The notes beneath the pieces are model-generated. The model made no database searches and was not told the origin of the DNA. It saw nothing but the letters and a program-made list of their open reading frames with translations. Below, piece after piece: positions 7,076 to 12,707 of a stretch of 23,533 bases of DNA; within the stretch, counting starts at the first letter, position 1; every line of letters starts with the position of its first letter. The DNA comes from JAKQHY01 sp034429475 (GTDB lineage Bacteria; Chloroflexota; Anaerolineae; B4-G1; SLSP01): NCBI GenBank assembly GCA_034429475.1, contig DAOUGD010000039.1, forward strand, positions 1-23,533, written 5' to 3'. A program made the translations under genes and the position numbers.

Positions 7076-7149
7076 TCTCAACGGATTGAACGGATTTTAA
7101 CGGATTTTTTATTCGTTTCCCTCCGTTCAATCCGTTCAATCCGTTGAGA
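7076..7149. repeat. AACGGATT-type 9-bp repeat hairpin
   Basis: The left arm (7076-7104) and right arm (7122-7149) are inverted copies built from units such as CAACGGATT and GAACGGATT. The outer 21 bp pair perfectly and an inner 6 bp pair after a small bulge. The loop of 17 bases contains a T run. The hairpin fills the gap between the alpha/beta hydrolase stop and the NamZ ribosome-binding site on the minus strand. Confidence 0.85.
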
Positions 7150-7159
7150 AATCTTGCAT

Positions 7160-7975
7160 CTAGGATAACACCGCCCCCAGGAAACCGGACAGCACGGCGT
7201 TGACCCGCTCCGGCTGCTCGATGGTGCAGATGTGCCCGGCTTCAGGGATGATCTCCAGGCGCGCGCCGGGAATCCGCCCGGCCATATCCTGCGCCTCGTG
7301 CGGCGGGCGCGAGCGATCCCCCTCACCCACCACCACCAGCGTCGGCGCGGCGATCTCACCCAGCCGTTCCAGCACGGAGTTCCGCCCGAAGATGCCGCGG
7401 CCCAGCGCCACGATGCTGGGGACGTTCTCCGGCTTCATCGCCATCATGTGCGCCTTGAATTCCCCCACCATCGCCAGCCCTTTGTCCATCGTCGTCTGCG
7501 CGAAGAAGAACGGCGCGGAAGCCTCGGCGATTGGCGGAACCATGCGGCCGGCCCGCTCCAGCGCATCCAACATCTGGAAGAAGCGCGCCTGGCTCGCGGG
7601 CGGCTCCGACCCAACGTGCGTGTCCATCATCACCAGCGCGGCCACGGCTTCGGGGTGCGCAAGCGTCAAATGCGTCCCCCACATCCCGCCGACCGACAGG
7701 CCGATGACGGCGAAGCGCTTCAGTCCCAACACCTGCGTGAAAGCCCAGTAATCCTCGGCCAACTGTTCAATGCTGGTGGGAATCTCCGGCAGCGGCTCCG
7801 AACGCCCGTGCGCCCACAGTTCCGGCACGATGCAGCGGTACTGCTGCGACAGCGCGGCCACTTGAGGCGCCCACATCGCCGCGTCCCACAGGTAGCTGTG
7901 ACCGAACACCAGCGGGAACCCCGCGCCGGTCTCCTCATAAAACATCTGCTTTCCTTTGATCGTTACGTATGCCAT
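7160..7975 (-). CDS. Alpha/beta-hydrolase fold enzyme
   Basis: This is a 271-residue soluble hydrolase. The nucleophile elbow is GLSVGG with Ser94, the likely acid is Asp220 in VVGEGDRS, and the likely base is His248 in EAGHIC. The oxyanion region is FGHSYLWD (24-31) and the strand-4 motif is LWAHGRS (53-59). A lid-like segment rich in Met and Phe lies at about 130-185. The overall pattern resembles enol-lactonase, esterase or haloperoxidase-like members, and the substrate cannot be told. I start at ATG 7975 because AAGGAGAGGACG precedes it. The 12 residues upstream come from the edge of the repeat hairpin. It lies between the URO-D-like gene and namZ on the same strand, with a repeat hairpin on each side. 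Confidence 0.85.
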   Translation of the reverse strand: MAYVTIKGKQMFYEETGAGFPLVFGHSYLWDAAMWAPQVAALSQQYRCIVPELWAHGRSEPLPEIPTSIEQLAEDYWAFTQVLGLKRFAVIGLSVGGMWGTHLTLAHPEAVAALVMMDTHVGSEPPASQARFFQMLDALERAGRMVPPIAEASAPFFFAQTTMDKGLAMVGEFKAHMMAMKPENVPSIVALGRGIFGRNSVLERLGEIAAPTLVVVGEGDRSRPPHEAQDMAGRIPGARLEIIPEAGHICTIEQPERVNAVLSGFLGAVLS

Positions 7976-8001
7976 CGTCCTCTCCTTACCAAACAATTTT
8001 A

Positions 8002-8068
8002 TTTCACGCAAAGACGCAAAGGCGCAGAAGAATAAAAAAACTTAGCGGCTTTGCGCCTTCGCGTGAAA
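8002..8068. repeat. CACGCAAAG-type 8-bp repeat hairpin
   Basis: The left arm (8002-8030) is made of 8-bp units of the form AAAGRCGC after TTTCACGC. The right arm (8041-8068) ends in GCGTGAAA and is the near-complete inverse, with about 24 of 28 positions pairing. A 10-base A-rich loop separates them. It fills most of the gap between the URO-D-like stop and the hydrolase start. Confidence 0.85.
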
Positions 8069-8074
8069 CTTTCT

Positions 8075-9289
8075 TCATTGCGCCCCGGCCACCCGGTACA
8101 TGGCGATGACTTTCTCCGGCGCGATTTCGGCCAGGATGTTGTGGATGTTGCAGAAGACGTAGCCGCCATCCTGCGCCATATAGGTCACGACCTCAGCGAC
8201 CTCGCGTTCTACGTCGGCTACCGCGCCGAGCGGCAGCGTGACCTGCGCATTGACGCCGCCGCCCCACAACGCGATGCGCCCACGCGCCTTGTCCTTCCAT
8301 TCCCGGTAGCTGTGCTTGCCGGCCGACCATTGCACCGGGTTCAGCACGTCGAAACCGGCGTCAATCACCAGGTCAATCAAATCGTAGATCGCGCCGCACG
8401 AGTGCAAGAACCGCTTGACCTGCGGCGCGATGGCGTGAAATTCTGTGTTGATCCGCTGCCAGTATGGCAGGAACAGCGTGCGGAACACCTGCGGCGACGC
8501 AATCAGGTTGCGCTGTGTGCCCCAGTCGTCGGCGGCGAACATCACCACGTCCACGTACTCGCGGATTTCGGGCAGCAGCGCGCGCACGTTCTTGAGGACG
8601 TACTCTGTGATGATCGCGTGCAACTCGGCGACGAAGTCCGGCTCCAGCACGCACAGCATCGGGAAGATGGCGAGGCCGCCGTAGTTGCCAATGCCGATGG
8701 GAACTTGCAATGCGCCGTCGTTGAACAGCACCGCGCGGTCGGTGGACTCGCGCACCCGGCGGCACAGATCGCGGAGCGCCACGATGCGCTCGTCGCGCAG
8801 CTCGCGGGAAAAAGCGCGTCTCACTGCCGCCAGATCGGGCTTGGGCAGATTGGCGCTCAGGTCTAACGGCTGGCCACCGTGTAGGTCGTCGAAGACGTAG
8901 GAGGCCGGCGGCATCCGGCGCGAGTCCTGCAAAATCGTGCCGTCCGGCTCGGTGGTAAAGGCCGCTGGATTGCGCACCAGAGCCTGCAGCCGCCCATTAA
9001 AGTCGTAAGGATGCCACACTTCCGGCTGGTCGAAGGCGTTGGTCGTCCCATCGGCAATCGTGATCACGTCGCAGCCCAGGGCGTCCAGCACGTCCAAATC
9101 CGGCAGCGCGAGCATCTGCCCGGTATCTTCCACACGCGGCAGGCGCGGCGGCAATCCCAACGCCGCCACCAGGCTGGGATACGCAAACGCACTGATCCCC
9201 GTCGAGCGCATCCCGGCCAGATCGCGGGGGACACGGTCGGGAACGGTAAAGTTCAGGGCTTGTAAGACTCGGTCGCGTGATGTAGTCAT
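8075..9289 (-). CDS. Uroporphyrinogen decarboxylase (URO-D/MtaA/CmuA) superfamily protein
   Basis: This is a 404-residue protein with the TIM-barrel URO-D fold. It has an N-terminal TSRDRVLQALNFTVPDRVP block, FAADDWGTQ (251-259), and the superfamily motif HSCGAIYDLIDLVID at 296-310. The His296-x-Cys298 pair is the zinc/thiol-binding pattern of methyltransferase-type members such as MtaA. A late GGYVFCNIHNI (375-385) is also typical. It is not a heme-pathway HemE: it is longer and lacks the usual N-terminal substrate motif. In Chloroflexota and Planctomycetota such proteins often lie in carbohydrate clusters with unknown reactions. The ATG at 9289 has AGGAG eight bases upstream. It is the first gene of a minus-strand run with the hydrolase and namZ, and it is divergent from the sulfatase. 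Confidence 0.88.
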   Translation of the reverse strand: MTTSRDRVLQALNFTVPDRVPRDLAGMRSTGISAFAYPSLVAALGLPPRLPRVEDTGQMLALPDLDVLDALGCDVITIADGTTNAFDQPEVWHPYDFNGRLQALVRNPAAFTTEPDGTILQDSRRMPPASYVFDDLHGGQPLDLSANLPKPDLAAVRRAFSRELRDERIVALRDLCRRVRESTDRAVLFNDGALQVPIGIGNYGGLAIFPMLCVLEPDFVAELHAIITEYVLKNVRALLPEIREYVDVVMFAADDWGTQRNLIASPQVFRTLFLPYWQRINTEFHAIAPQVKRFLHSCGAIYDLIDLVIDAGFDVLNPVQWSAGKHSYREWKDKARGRIALWGGGVNAQVTLPLGAVADVEREVAEVVTYMAQDGGYVFCNIHNILAEIAPEKVIAMYRVAGAQ

Positions 9290-9322
9290 CAGGAAGTCTC
9301 CTCACTTTAGATCTTGCTGCAT

Positions 9323-9331
9323 ATCTTATCA
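9323..9331 (-). promoter_or_regulatory. Extended -10 promoter candidate for the URO-D-like gene
   Basis: TGATAAGAT on the minus strand matches an extended -10 element (TG, one base, then TAAGAT) about 34 bases before the ATG. The -35 region at the right distance (TTCGTA) is weak, so confidence is moderate. Confidence 0.4.
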
Positions 9332-9450
9332 CAACCGGAAAAAGATACGAAAACGCACGGCGTAAAATTTGGCAATTCTGTGAATCCGATTAAACTTTGA
9401 CCCATACTACACAGGAATTCATCATGAACCAGCGTTCACCAGCGGTTGGA

Positions 9451-9529
9451 TGAAAATTTTCACCACAAAGGACACGAAGGACATAAAGGGTTTTCTCTGT
9501 GAACTCTGTGCCCTCTGTGGCTATTTTCA
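9451..9529. repeat. Cassette 1: AAAGGACAC / CTCTGTG 9-bp iterations
   Basis: The left half has 9-bp units related to ACAAAGGAC, and the right half has three 9-bp units starting CTCTGTG. The halves are imperfectly complementary. The cassette is bounded by TGAAAAT (9451-9457) and ATTTTCA (9523-9529). Confidence 0.75.
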
Positions 9530-9571
9530 GAGGAATTCATCATTAGCGCCTGGCGTTCACCAGCGGTTGGA

Positions 9572-9654
9572 TGAAAATTTCTCAACGGATTCAACGGAAT
9601 TTAACGGATTCTCAAGACTTTGGACTTTGGACTTGAGACTTTGGACTATTTTCA
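9572..9654. repeat. Cassette 2: AACGGATT iterations followed by GACTTTG heptamers
   Basis: The first part repeats CAACGGATT-type units like those at 7076-7149. The second part has about five 7-bp units GACTTTG or close variants. It is bounded by TGAAAAT (9572-9578) and ATTTTCA (9648-9654). Two repeat classes are fused in one cassette. Confidence 0.75.
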
Positions 9655-9694
9655 AGGGAATTCATCATTAACCGGCCGTTCACCAGCGGTCGAA

Positions 9695-9787
9695 TGAAAA
9701 TTTCACGCAAAGACGCCAAGCTCGCCAAGTTCTTGTTTTTTTACTTTGCGCCTTTGCGCCTTTGCGTGAAACAGACCTTTATTTTCA
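9695..9787. repeat. Cassette 3: CACGCAAAG / CTTTGCGC 8-bp hairpin
   Basis: TTTCACGCAAAGACGCC (from 9701) is opposed by three CTTTGCG units ending in GTGAAA (9744-9771), so the outer arms pair well around a T-rich loop. It is the same type as 8002-8068. It is bounded by TGAAAAT (9695-9701) and ATTTTCA (9781-9787). Confidence 0.8.
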
Positions 9788-9803
9788 GAGGAGCGTTGTC
9801 CTA

Positions 9804-11390
9804 ATGCCCGATTCACGGCCCAACATTGTCTGTATTATGCCGGACGACACCGATTTCGTCTGGCTGAGTTGCTACGGCGGGCGGACGCCCACCCCGGCCA
9901 TTGACCGCCTCGCGGCGGAGGGCGCGCGCTTTGACCAGATGTACTGCTCCGCCAGCGCGTGTACGCCGAGCCGCTACACGTACCTCACCGGGCAGTACGC
10001 CGGCCACTGCACCGACCCGCACTTCCTGGCGCAGAATCCGCCTGACGAGCCGTACAACCTCGCGTGGAACGTCGTCCTCAATGGCGACATACCAAGCCTG
10101 GGCCACGTTCTGCGAGCCAACGGCTACCGCACCGGCATCGCCGGGAAGTGGGATGTCTGGCGACCCGTCCGCGAGATGGACTTGCCCTTCCTCGCCCCCG
10201 ACGCCGACCTCGACGACCCGGCGGTGGATGCGCAACTGCGCGCGTACCAGGCCGCACTCGCCGCCGAGGTGCGGACGACCGGCGGTTTCGATGTCGCCGC
10301 CAGCATCGTCGTGAGCAACGGCGAAGAATTCCCGATCAAGGCGCTGCGCGAGCATCACCTGGAATGGATCACCAAAGGCGCGCTCGACTTCCTGGATGGG
10401 TGCGACGGCGCGCAGCCCTTCTTCCTCTACGTGACGCCGACCGCCTTCCACGGCCCGGCGCATGACAAGTCCTACGAGCGCGACCTCCGCTACACGCAGG
10501 GCGGCAAACAGGACGACCTCGAAGGCCTCCATCCGCCGCGCGCGGAGATGAAGGCGCGGCTCGCGGCCCGCGGCCTGCCCTACAATCACGACACCGTCGG
10601 CATCACGTGGATTGACGATCAGGTCGCCGCCATCCTCGCCAAACTGGAAGCGCTGGGGGTAGCCGACAATACGCTCGTCATCTTCAAGGTGGATCACAAC
10701 ACGGAGATCGGCAAGGGGACGTGCCACCAGCACGGCGTCCACATCCCCATGGTGCTGCGCTGGCCCGGTGTGGTGCAGCCGGGGACGGTGTGCGACGCGC
10801 GCGTGCAGAACGTGGACTTTGTTCCGACTATTTTGGACATCGCCGGGATGACGCCGCCCGCCGAAATGCGCCTGGATGGCGCGAGTTGGCGCCCGCTGCT
10901 CACCGGCGAAGAGAAAACGCTTCACGACGACCTGTTCTTCGAGTTCGGCTACGCCCGCGCCGTCCTGGCAGGCAAGTGGAAATACATCGCGCTGCGCTAC
11001 CCGCAACGGCTGCTCGACGCGATGACCAGCGGTGCGCTCACCGAGGCGCCCAACCACATCCACCAGCGGCTACAGGGGCAGATGGTGATCGCCGTTGAGT
11101 CATATCCGGCCTACTTTGACCCCGACCAGCTTTTTGACGTTGAGGCCGACCCCGACGAGCAGCACAATCTGGCCGACGACCCCGCCTACGCCGAGGTACT
11201 GGCAGAAATGCGCGCGCGTCTGCAAAGTTATCTCGACACTTTCGCGCATCCCTTCGACCTGACCACGCCCGCTTTTATGCGCAGCGATGCGTACAAGGCA
11301 TTGTGCGACGAGACGCGCAAAATCGGCACGGGGCATCTGGGCTGGTGGCCGAAGGCGAGGTGGTGGGAGGATAGGGAGACGGTAGGTTAA
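9804..11390 (+). CDS. Type I sulfatase (alkaline-phosphatase superfamily)
   Basis: This is a 528-residue sulfatase. The maturation motif is CTPSR at 53-57, where Cys53 would be converted to formylglycine by an FGE or anSME enzyme not present in the window. Metal ligands are suggested by MPDDTD (12-17) and by KVDHNTEIGKGTCHQHG near residues 309-325. GDIPSLGHVLRANGYRTGIAGKWD is the usual second family block. There is no signal peptide, so the enzyme should be cytoplasmic and act on an imported sulfated compound. I start at ATG 9804, since the frame further upstream only translates cassette 3. The purine-rich AGAGGAG is 11 bases before this ATG, a rather long spacing. It is co-directional with the epimerase 99 bases downstream, and the pair could process a sulfated sugar. 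The substrate is unknown. Confidence 0.9.
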   Translation: MPDSRPNIVCIMPDDTDFVWLSCYGGRTPTPAIDRLAAEGARFDQMYCSASACTPSRYTYLTGQYAGHCTDPHFLAQNPPDEPYNLAWNVVLNGDIPSLGHVLRANGYRTGIAGKWDVWRPVREMDLPFLAPDADLDDPAVDAQLRAYQAALAAEVRTTGGFDVAASIVVSNGEEFPIKALREHHLEWITKGALDFLDGCDGAQPFFLYVTPTAFHGPAHDKSYERDLRYTQGGKQDDLEGLHPPRAEMKARLAARGLPYNHDTVGITWIDDQVAAILAKLEALGVADNTLVIFKVDHNTEIGKGTCHQHGVHIPMVLRWPGVVQPGTVCDARVQNVDFVPTILDIAGMTPPAEMRLDGASWRPLLTGEEKTLHDDLFFEFGYARAVLAGKWKYIALRYPQRLLDAMTSGALTEAPNHIHQRLQGQMVIAVESYPAYFDPDQLFDVEADPDEQHNLADDPAYAEVLAEMRARLQSYLDTFAHPFDLTTPAFMRSDAYKALCDETRKIGTGHLGWWPKARWWEDRETVG

Positions 11391-11391
11391 A

Positions 11392-11477
11392 TGAAAATTT
11401 TTCACCACGAAGGACGCAAAGGACGCAAAGGATTTGTGTGTTTCTCTGTGAACTCTGTGTGCTCTGTGGCATTTTAA
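11392..11477. repeat. GGACGCAAA / CTCTGTG 9-bp iterated cassette
   Basis: This cassette is the same type as cassette 1 at 9451-9529, with 9-bp units GGACGCAAA on the left and three CTCTGTG units on the right. It begins TGAAAAT directly after the sulfatase stop and ends ATTTTAA, a degenerate form of the ATTTTCA boundary, followed by the AAGGAG of the epimerase. It can be read as a 28-codon frame, but that is judged non-coding. Confidence 0.8.
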
Positions 11478-11489
11478 AAGGAGACTCTC

Positions 11490-12548
11490 ATGAAAATCAA
11501 AAAACAATCTTTCGGTACTTTGCCTGACGGCGCAGAAGTCGCCCTCTACACGCTCGTCAATGCGCAGGGGATGCGCGTGACGATCACGACTTACGGCGGG
11601 GCGGTGGTCTCGCTGACCGCGCCGGATCGCGCCGGGACTTATGCGGACGTGGTACTCGGCTTCGACGCGCTGGAGGGGTATCTGGGACTCAACCCGTTCT
11701 TCGGCTGTCTGGTGGGGCGCTTTGGAAACCGCATCGCGCATGGCAAGTTCACGCTTGATGGCGTGGAGTACACGCTGGCGCTCAACGACGGGGCCAATCA
11801 CCTGCACGGCGGCGTGAAGGGCTTCGACAAGCGGCTGTGGGCAGCGCGCGCGTTTGAAGCCGCCGACGGCCCGGCCCTGGAACTCACGTACACCAGCGCC
11901 GATGGCGAGGAAGGCTATCCCGGCGCGTTATCCGTCAAAGTCGTCTACACACTGACGGACGATAACGCGCTCCGCATCGAGTACACCGCCACGACGGACA
12001 AGCCCACCATCGTCAACCTGACCAATCACTCCTACTTCAACCTGTCGGCGGGCGCAGCGAACACAATCCTCGACCACGCTCTGATGCTCAACGCCGACCG
12101 GTTCACGCCCGTGGATGGGACGCTCATCCCCACCGGCGAACTGCGCCCGGTGGCGGGGACGCTGCTCGACTTCCGCGCGCCCACGCCCATCGGCACGCGC
12201 ATCAACGCCGACGATGCACAGCTCAAATTCGCCGGCGGCTACGACCACAACTGGATCGTCAACGGCGCGCCGGGCGCGCTGCGCCTCGCCGCCCGCGTCG
12301 CCGAGCCGACGTCCGGGCGCGTGATGGAGGTCTACACGACGGAACCCGCCATCCAGTTCTACGCGGGCAACTTCCTCCCTCCCACCCTGCCGGGCAAAGG
12401 CGGCGCGGTCTACCACTGGCGCAGCGGCTTCTGCCTGGAGACGCAGCACTACCCGGATTCGCCCAACAAGCCAGAGTTTCCGACCACCACACTTCGTCCT
12501 GGCGAGACGTACCGGACGACGACGGAGTACAGGTTTGGGGCGGAATAA
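11490..12548 (+). CDS. galM: Aldose 1-epimerase (galactose mutarotase)
   Basis: This 352-residue enzyme interconverts alpha and beta anomers of hexoses such as galactose or glucose. The substrate-binding block FFGCLVGRFGNRI (70-82) and NHLHGG (103-108, His104) are present. The catalytic acid is His180 in NLTNHSYFNL, Asp252 lies in GGYDHNW, and the catalytic base is Glu317 in GFCLETQHYPDSPN. Length and motif order match the GalM family without gaps. There is no signal peptide, so it is cytoplasmic. The ATG is preceded by AAGGAG at seven bases. The gene follows the sulfatase on the same strand and is closed by a rho-independent terminator, so the two probably form one transcript. The iterated repeat cassette fills the gap between them. 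Confidence 0.95.
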   Translation: MKIKKQSFGTLPDGAEVALYTLVNAQGMRVTITTYGGAVVSLTAPDRAGTYADVVLGFDALEGYLGLNPFFGCLVGRFGNRIAHGKFTLDGVEYTLALNDGANHLHGGVKGFDKRLWAARAFEAADGPALELTYTSADGEEGYPGALSVKVVYTLTDDNALRIEYTATTDKPTIVNLTNHSYFNLSAGAANTILDHALMLNADRFTPVDGTLIPTGELRPVAGTLLDFRAPTPIGTRINADDAQLKFAGGYDHNWIVNGAPGALRLAARVAEPTSGRVMEVYTTEPAIQFYAGNFLPPTLPGKGGAVYHWRSGFCLETQHYPDSPNKPEFPTTTLRPGETYRTTTEYRFGAE

Positions 12549-12553
12549 CGCAG

Positions 12554-12574
12554 GTAGACGGTAGACGGTAGACG
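12554..12574. repeat. Three perfect GTAGACG heptamers
   Basis: GTAGACG occurs three times in tandem without mismatch, six bases after the epimerase stop and immediately before the terminator stem. It is another member of the 7-bp class. Confidence 0.85.
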
Positions 12575-12575
12575 G

Positions 12576-12617
12576 CACACCGCCCGGCGCAGGGATTGCG
12601 GCGGGCGGTGTGTTTTT
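12576..12617 (+). terminator. Rho-independent terminator after galM
   Basis: Perfect 11-bp arms CACACCGCCCG (12576-12586) and CGGGCGGTGTG (12602-12612) are followed directly by TTTTT. The loop is 15 bases. This is a textbook intrinsic terminator for the sulfatase-epimerase transcript. Confidence 0.88.
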
Positions 12618-12659
12618 CGACCTTCAGGGAGGTGTTTTTTTCTTTCGTTGGAGGTTGAA

Positions 12660-12680
12660 GGGAAAACCATTGGCTTTCCC
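12660..12680. promoter_or_regulatory. 21-bp dyad overlapping the kinase -35 box
   Basis: GGGAAA, CCA and their inverses TGG, TTTCCC are arranged symmetrically with single-base interruptions around a central T at 12670. The dyad covers the -35 hexamer of the downstream kinase promoter, so it may be an operator. The binding protein is unknown. Confidence 0.5.
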
Positions 12681-12698
12681 TCAAATTGAAGTTATACT
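12670..12698 (+). promoter_or_regulatory. Sigma70-like promoter of the 7TM-PAS kinase
   Basis: TTGGCT (12670-12675) and TATACT (12693-12698) are spaced by exactly 17 bp. The predicted start of transcription, about 12704-12707, is next to the ATG at 12708. No Shine-Dalgarno sequence is present, so the mRNA may be leaderless. Confidence 0.65.
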
Positions 12699-12707
12699 AA
12701 AGCCGTT

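Larger units (their letters stand above)
9411..9793. repeat. Tandem array of three hairpin cassettes with conserved linkers
   Basis: The 514-base gap between the divergent URO-D-like and sulfatase genes holds no gene. Its first 120 bases contain only the possible promoter. From 9411 it contains three tandem units of about 118-133 bp. Each unit has a conserved linker (9411-9450, 9530-9571, 9655-9694) sharing RGGAATTCATCAT and GTTCACCAGCGGT, followed by a different iterated-repeat cassette. All three cassettes start with TGAAAAT and end with ATTTTCA, a perfect 7-bp inverted pair. A partial fourth linker start, ATTTTCAGAGGAG, abuts the sulfatase and supplies its ribosome-binding purines. Confidence 0.85.

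Noticed and set aside
7065..7139. Twenty-five-residue N-terminal extension of NamZ.
   Set aside because: It translates the AACGGATT hairpin repeat, and the ATG at 7064 has a ribosome site.
9450..9671. A 73-codon plus-strand frame beginning MKIFTTKDTKD.
   Set aside because: It merely translates cassettes 1 and 2 and a linker. The low-complexity peptide follows the 9-bp repeat, there is no family resemblance, and no good ribosome site precedes it.
9411..9793. Possible CRISPR array, since a conserved linker alternates with different sequences.
   Set aside because: There are only three units, the intervals are 118-133 bp, and the intervening sequences are internally repetitive hairpins found elsewhere in the window. 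No cas genes are present.
9762..9803. Fourteen-residue N-terminal extension of the sulfatase.
   Set aside because: It translates the end of cassette 3 and the ribosome site. The family begins close to PNIVCIMPDD.
9813..11063. A 416-codon minus-strand frame opposite the sulfatase.
   Set aside because: It is a shadow frame caused by high GC at codon position 3 of the sulfatase gene. No motif or ribosome site was seen.
11391..11477. A 28-codon frame between the sulfatase and the epimerase.
   Set aside because: It is the translated repeat cassette and ends at its boundary. No independent evidence supports a peptide.
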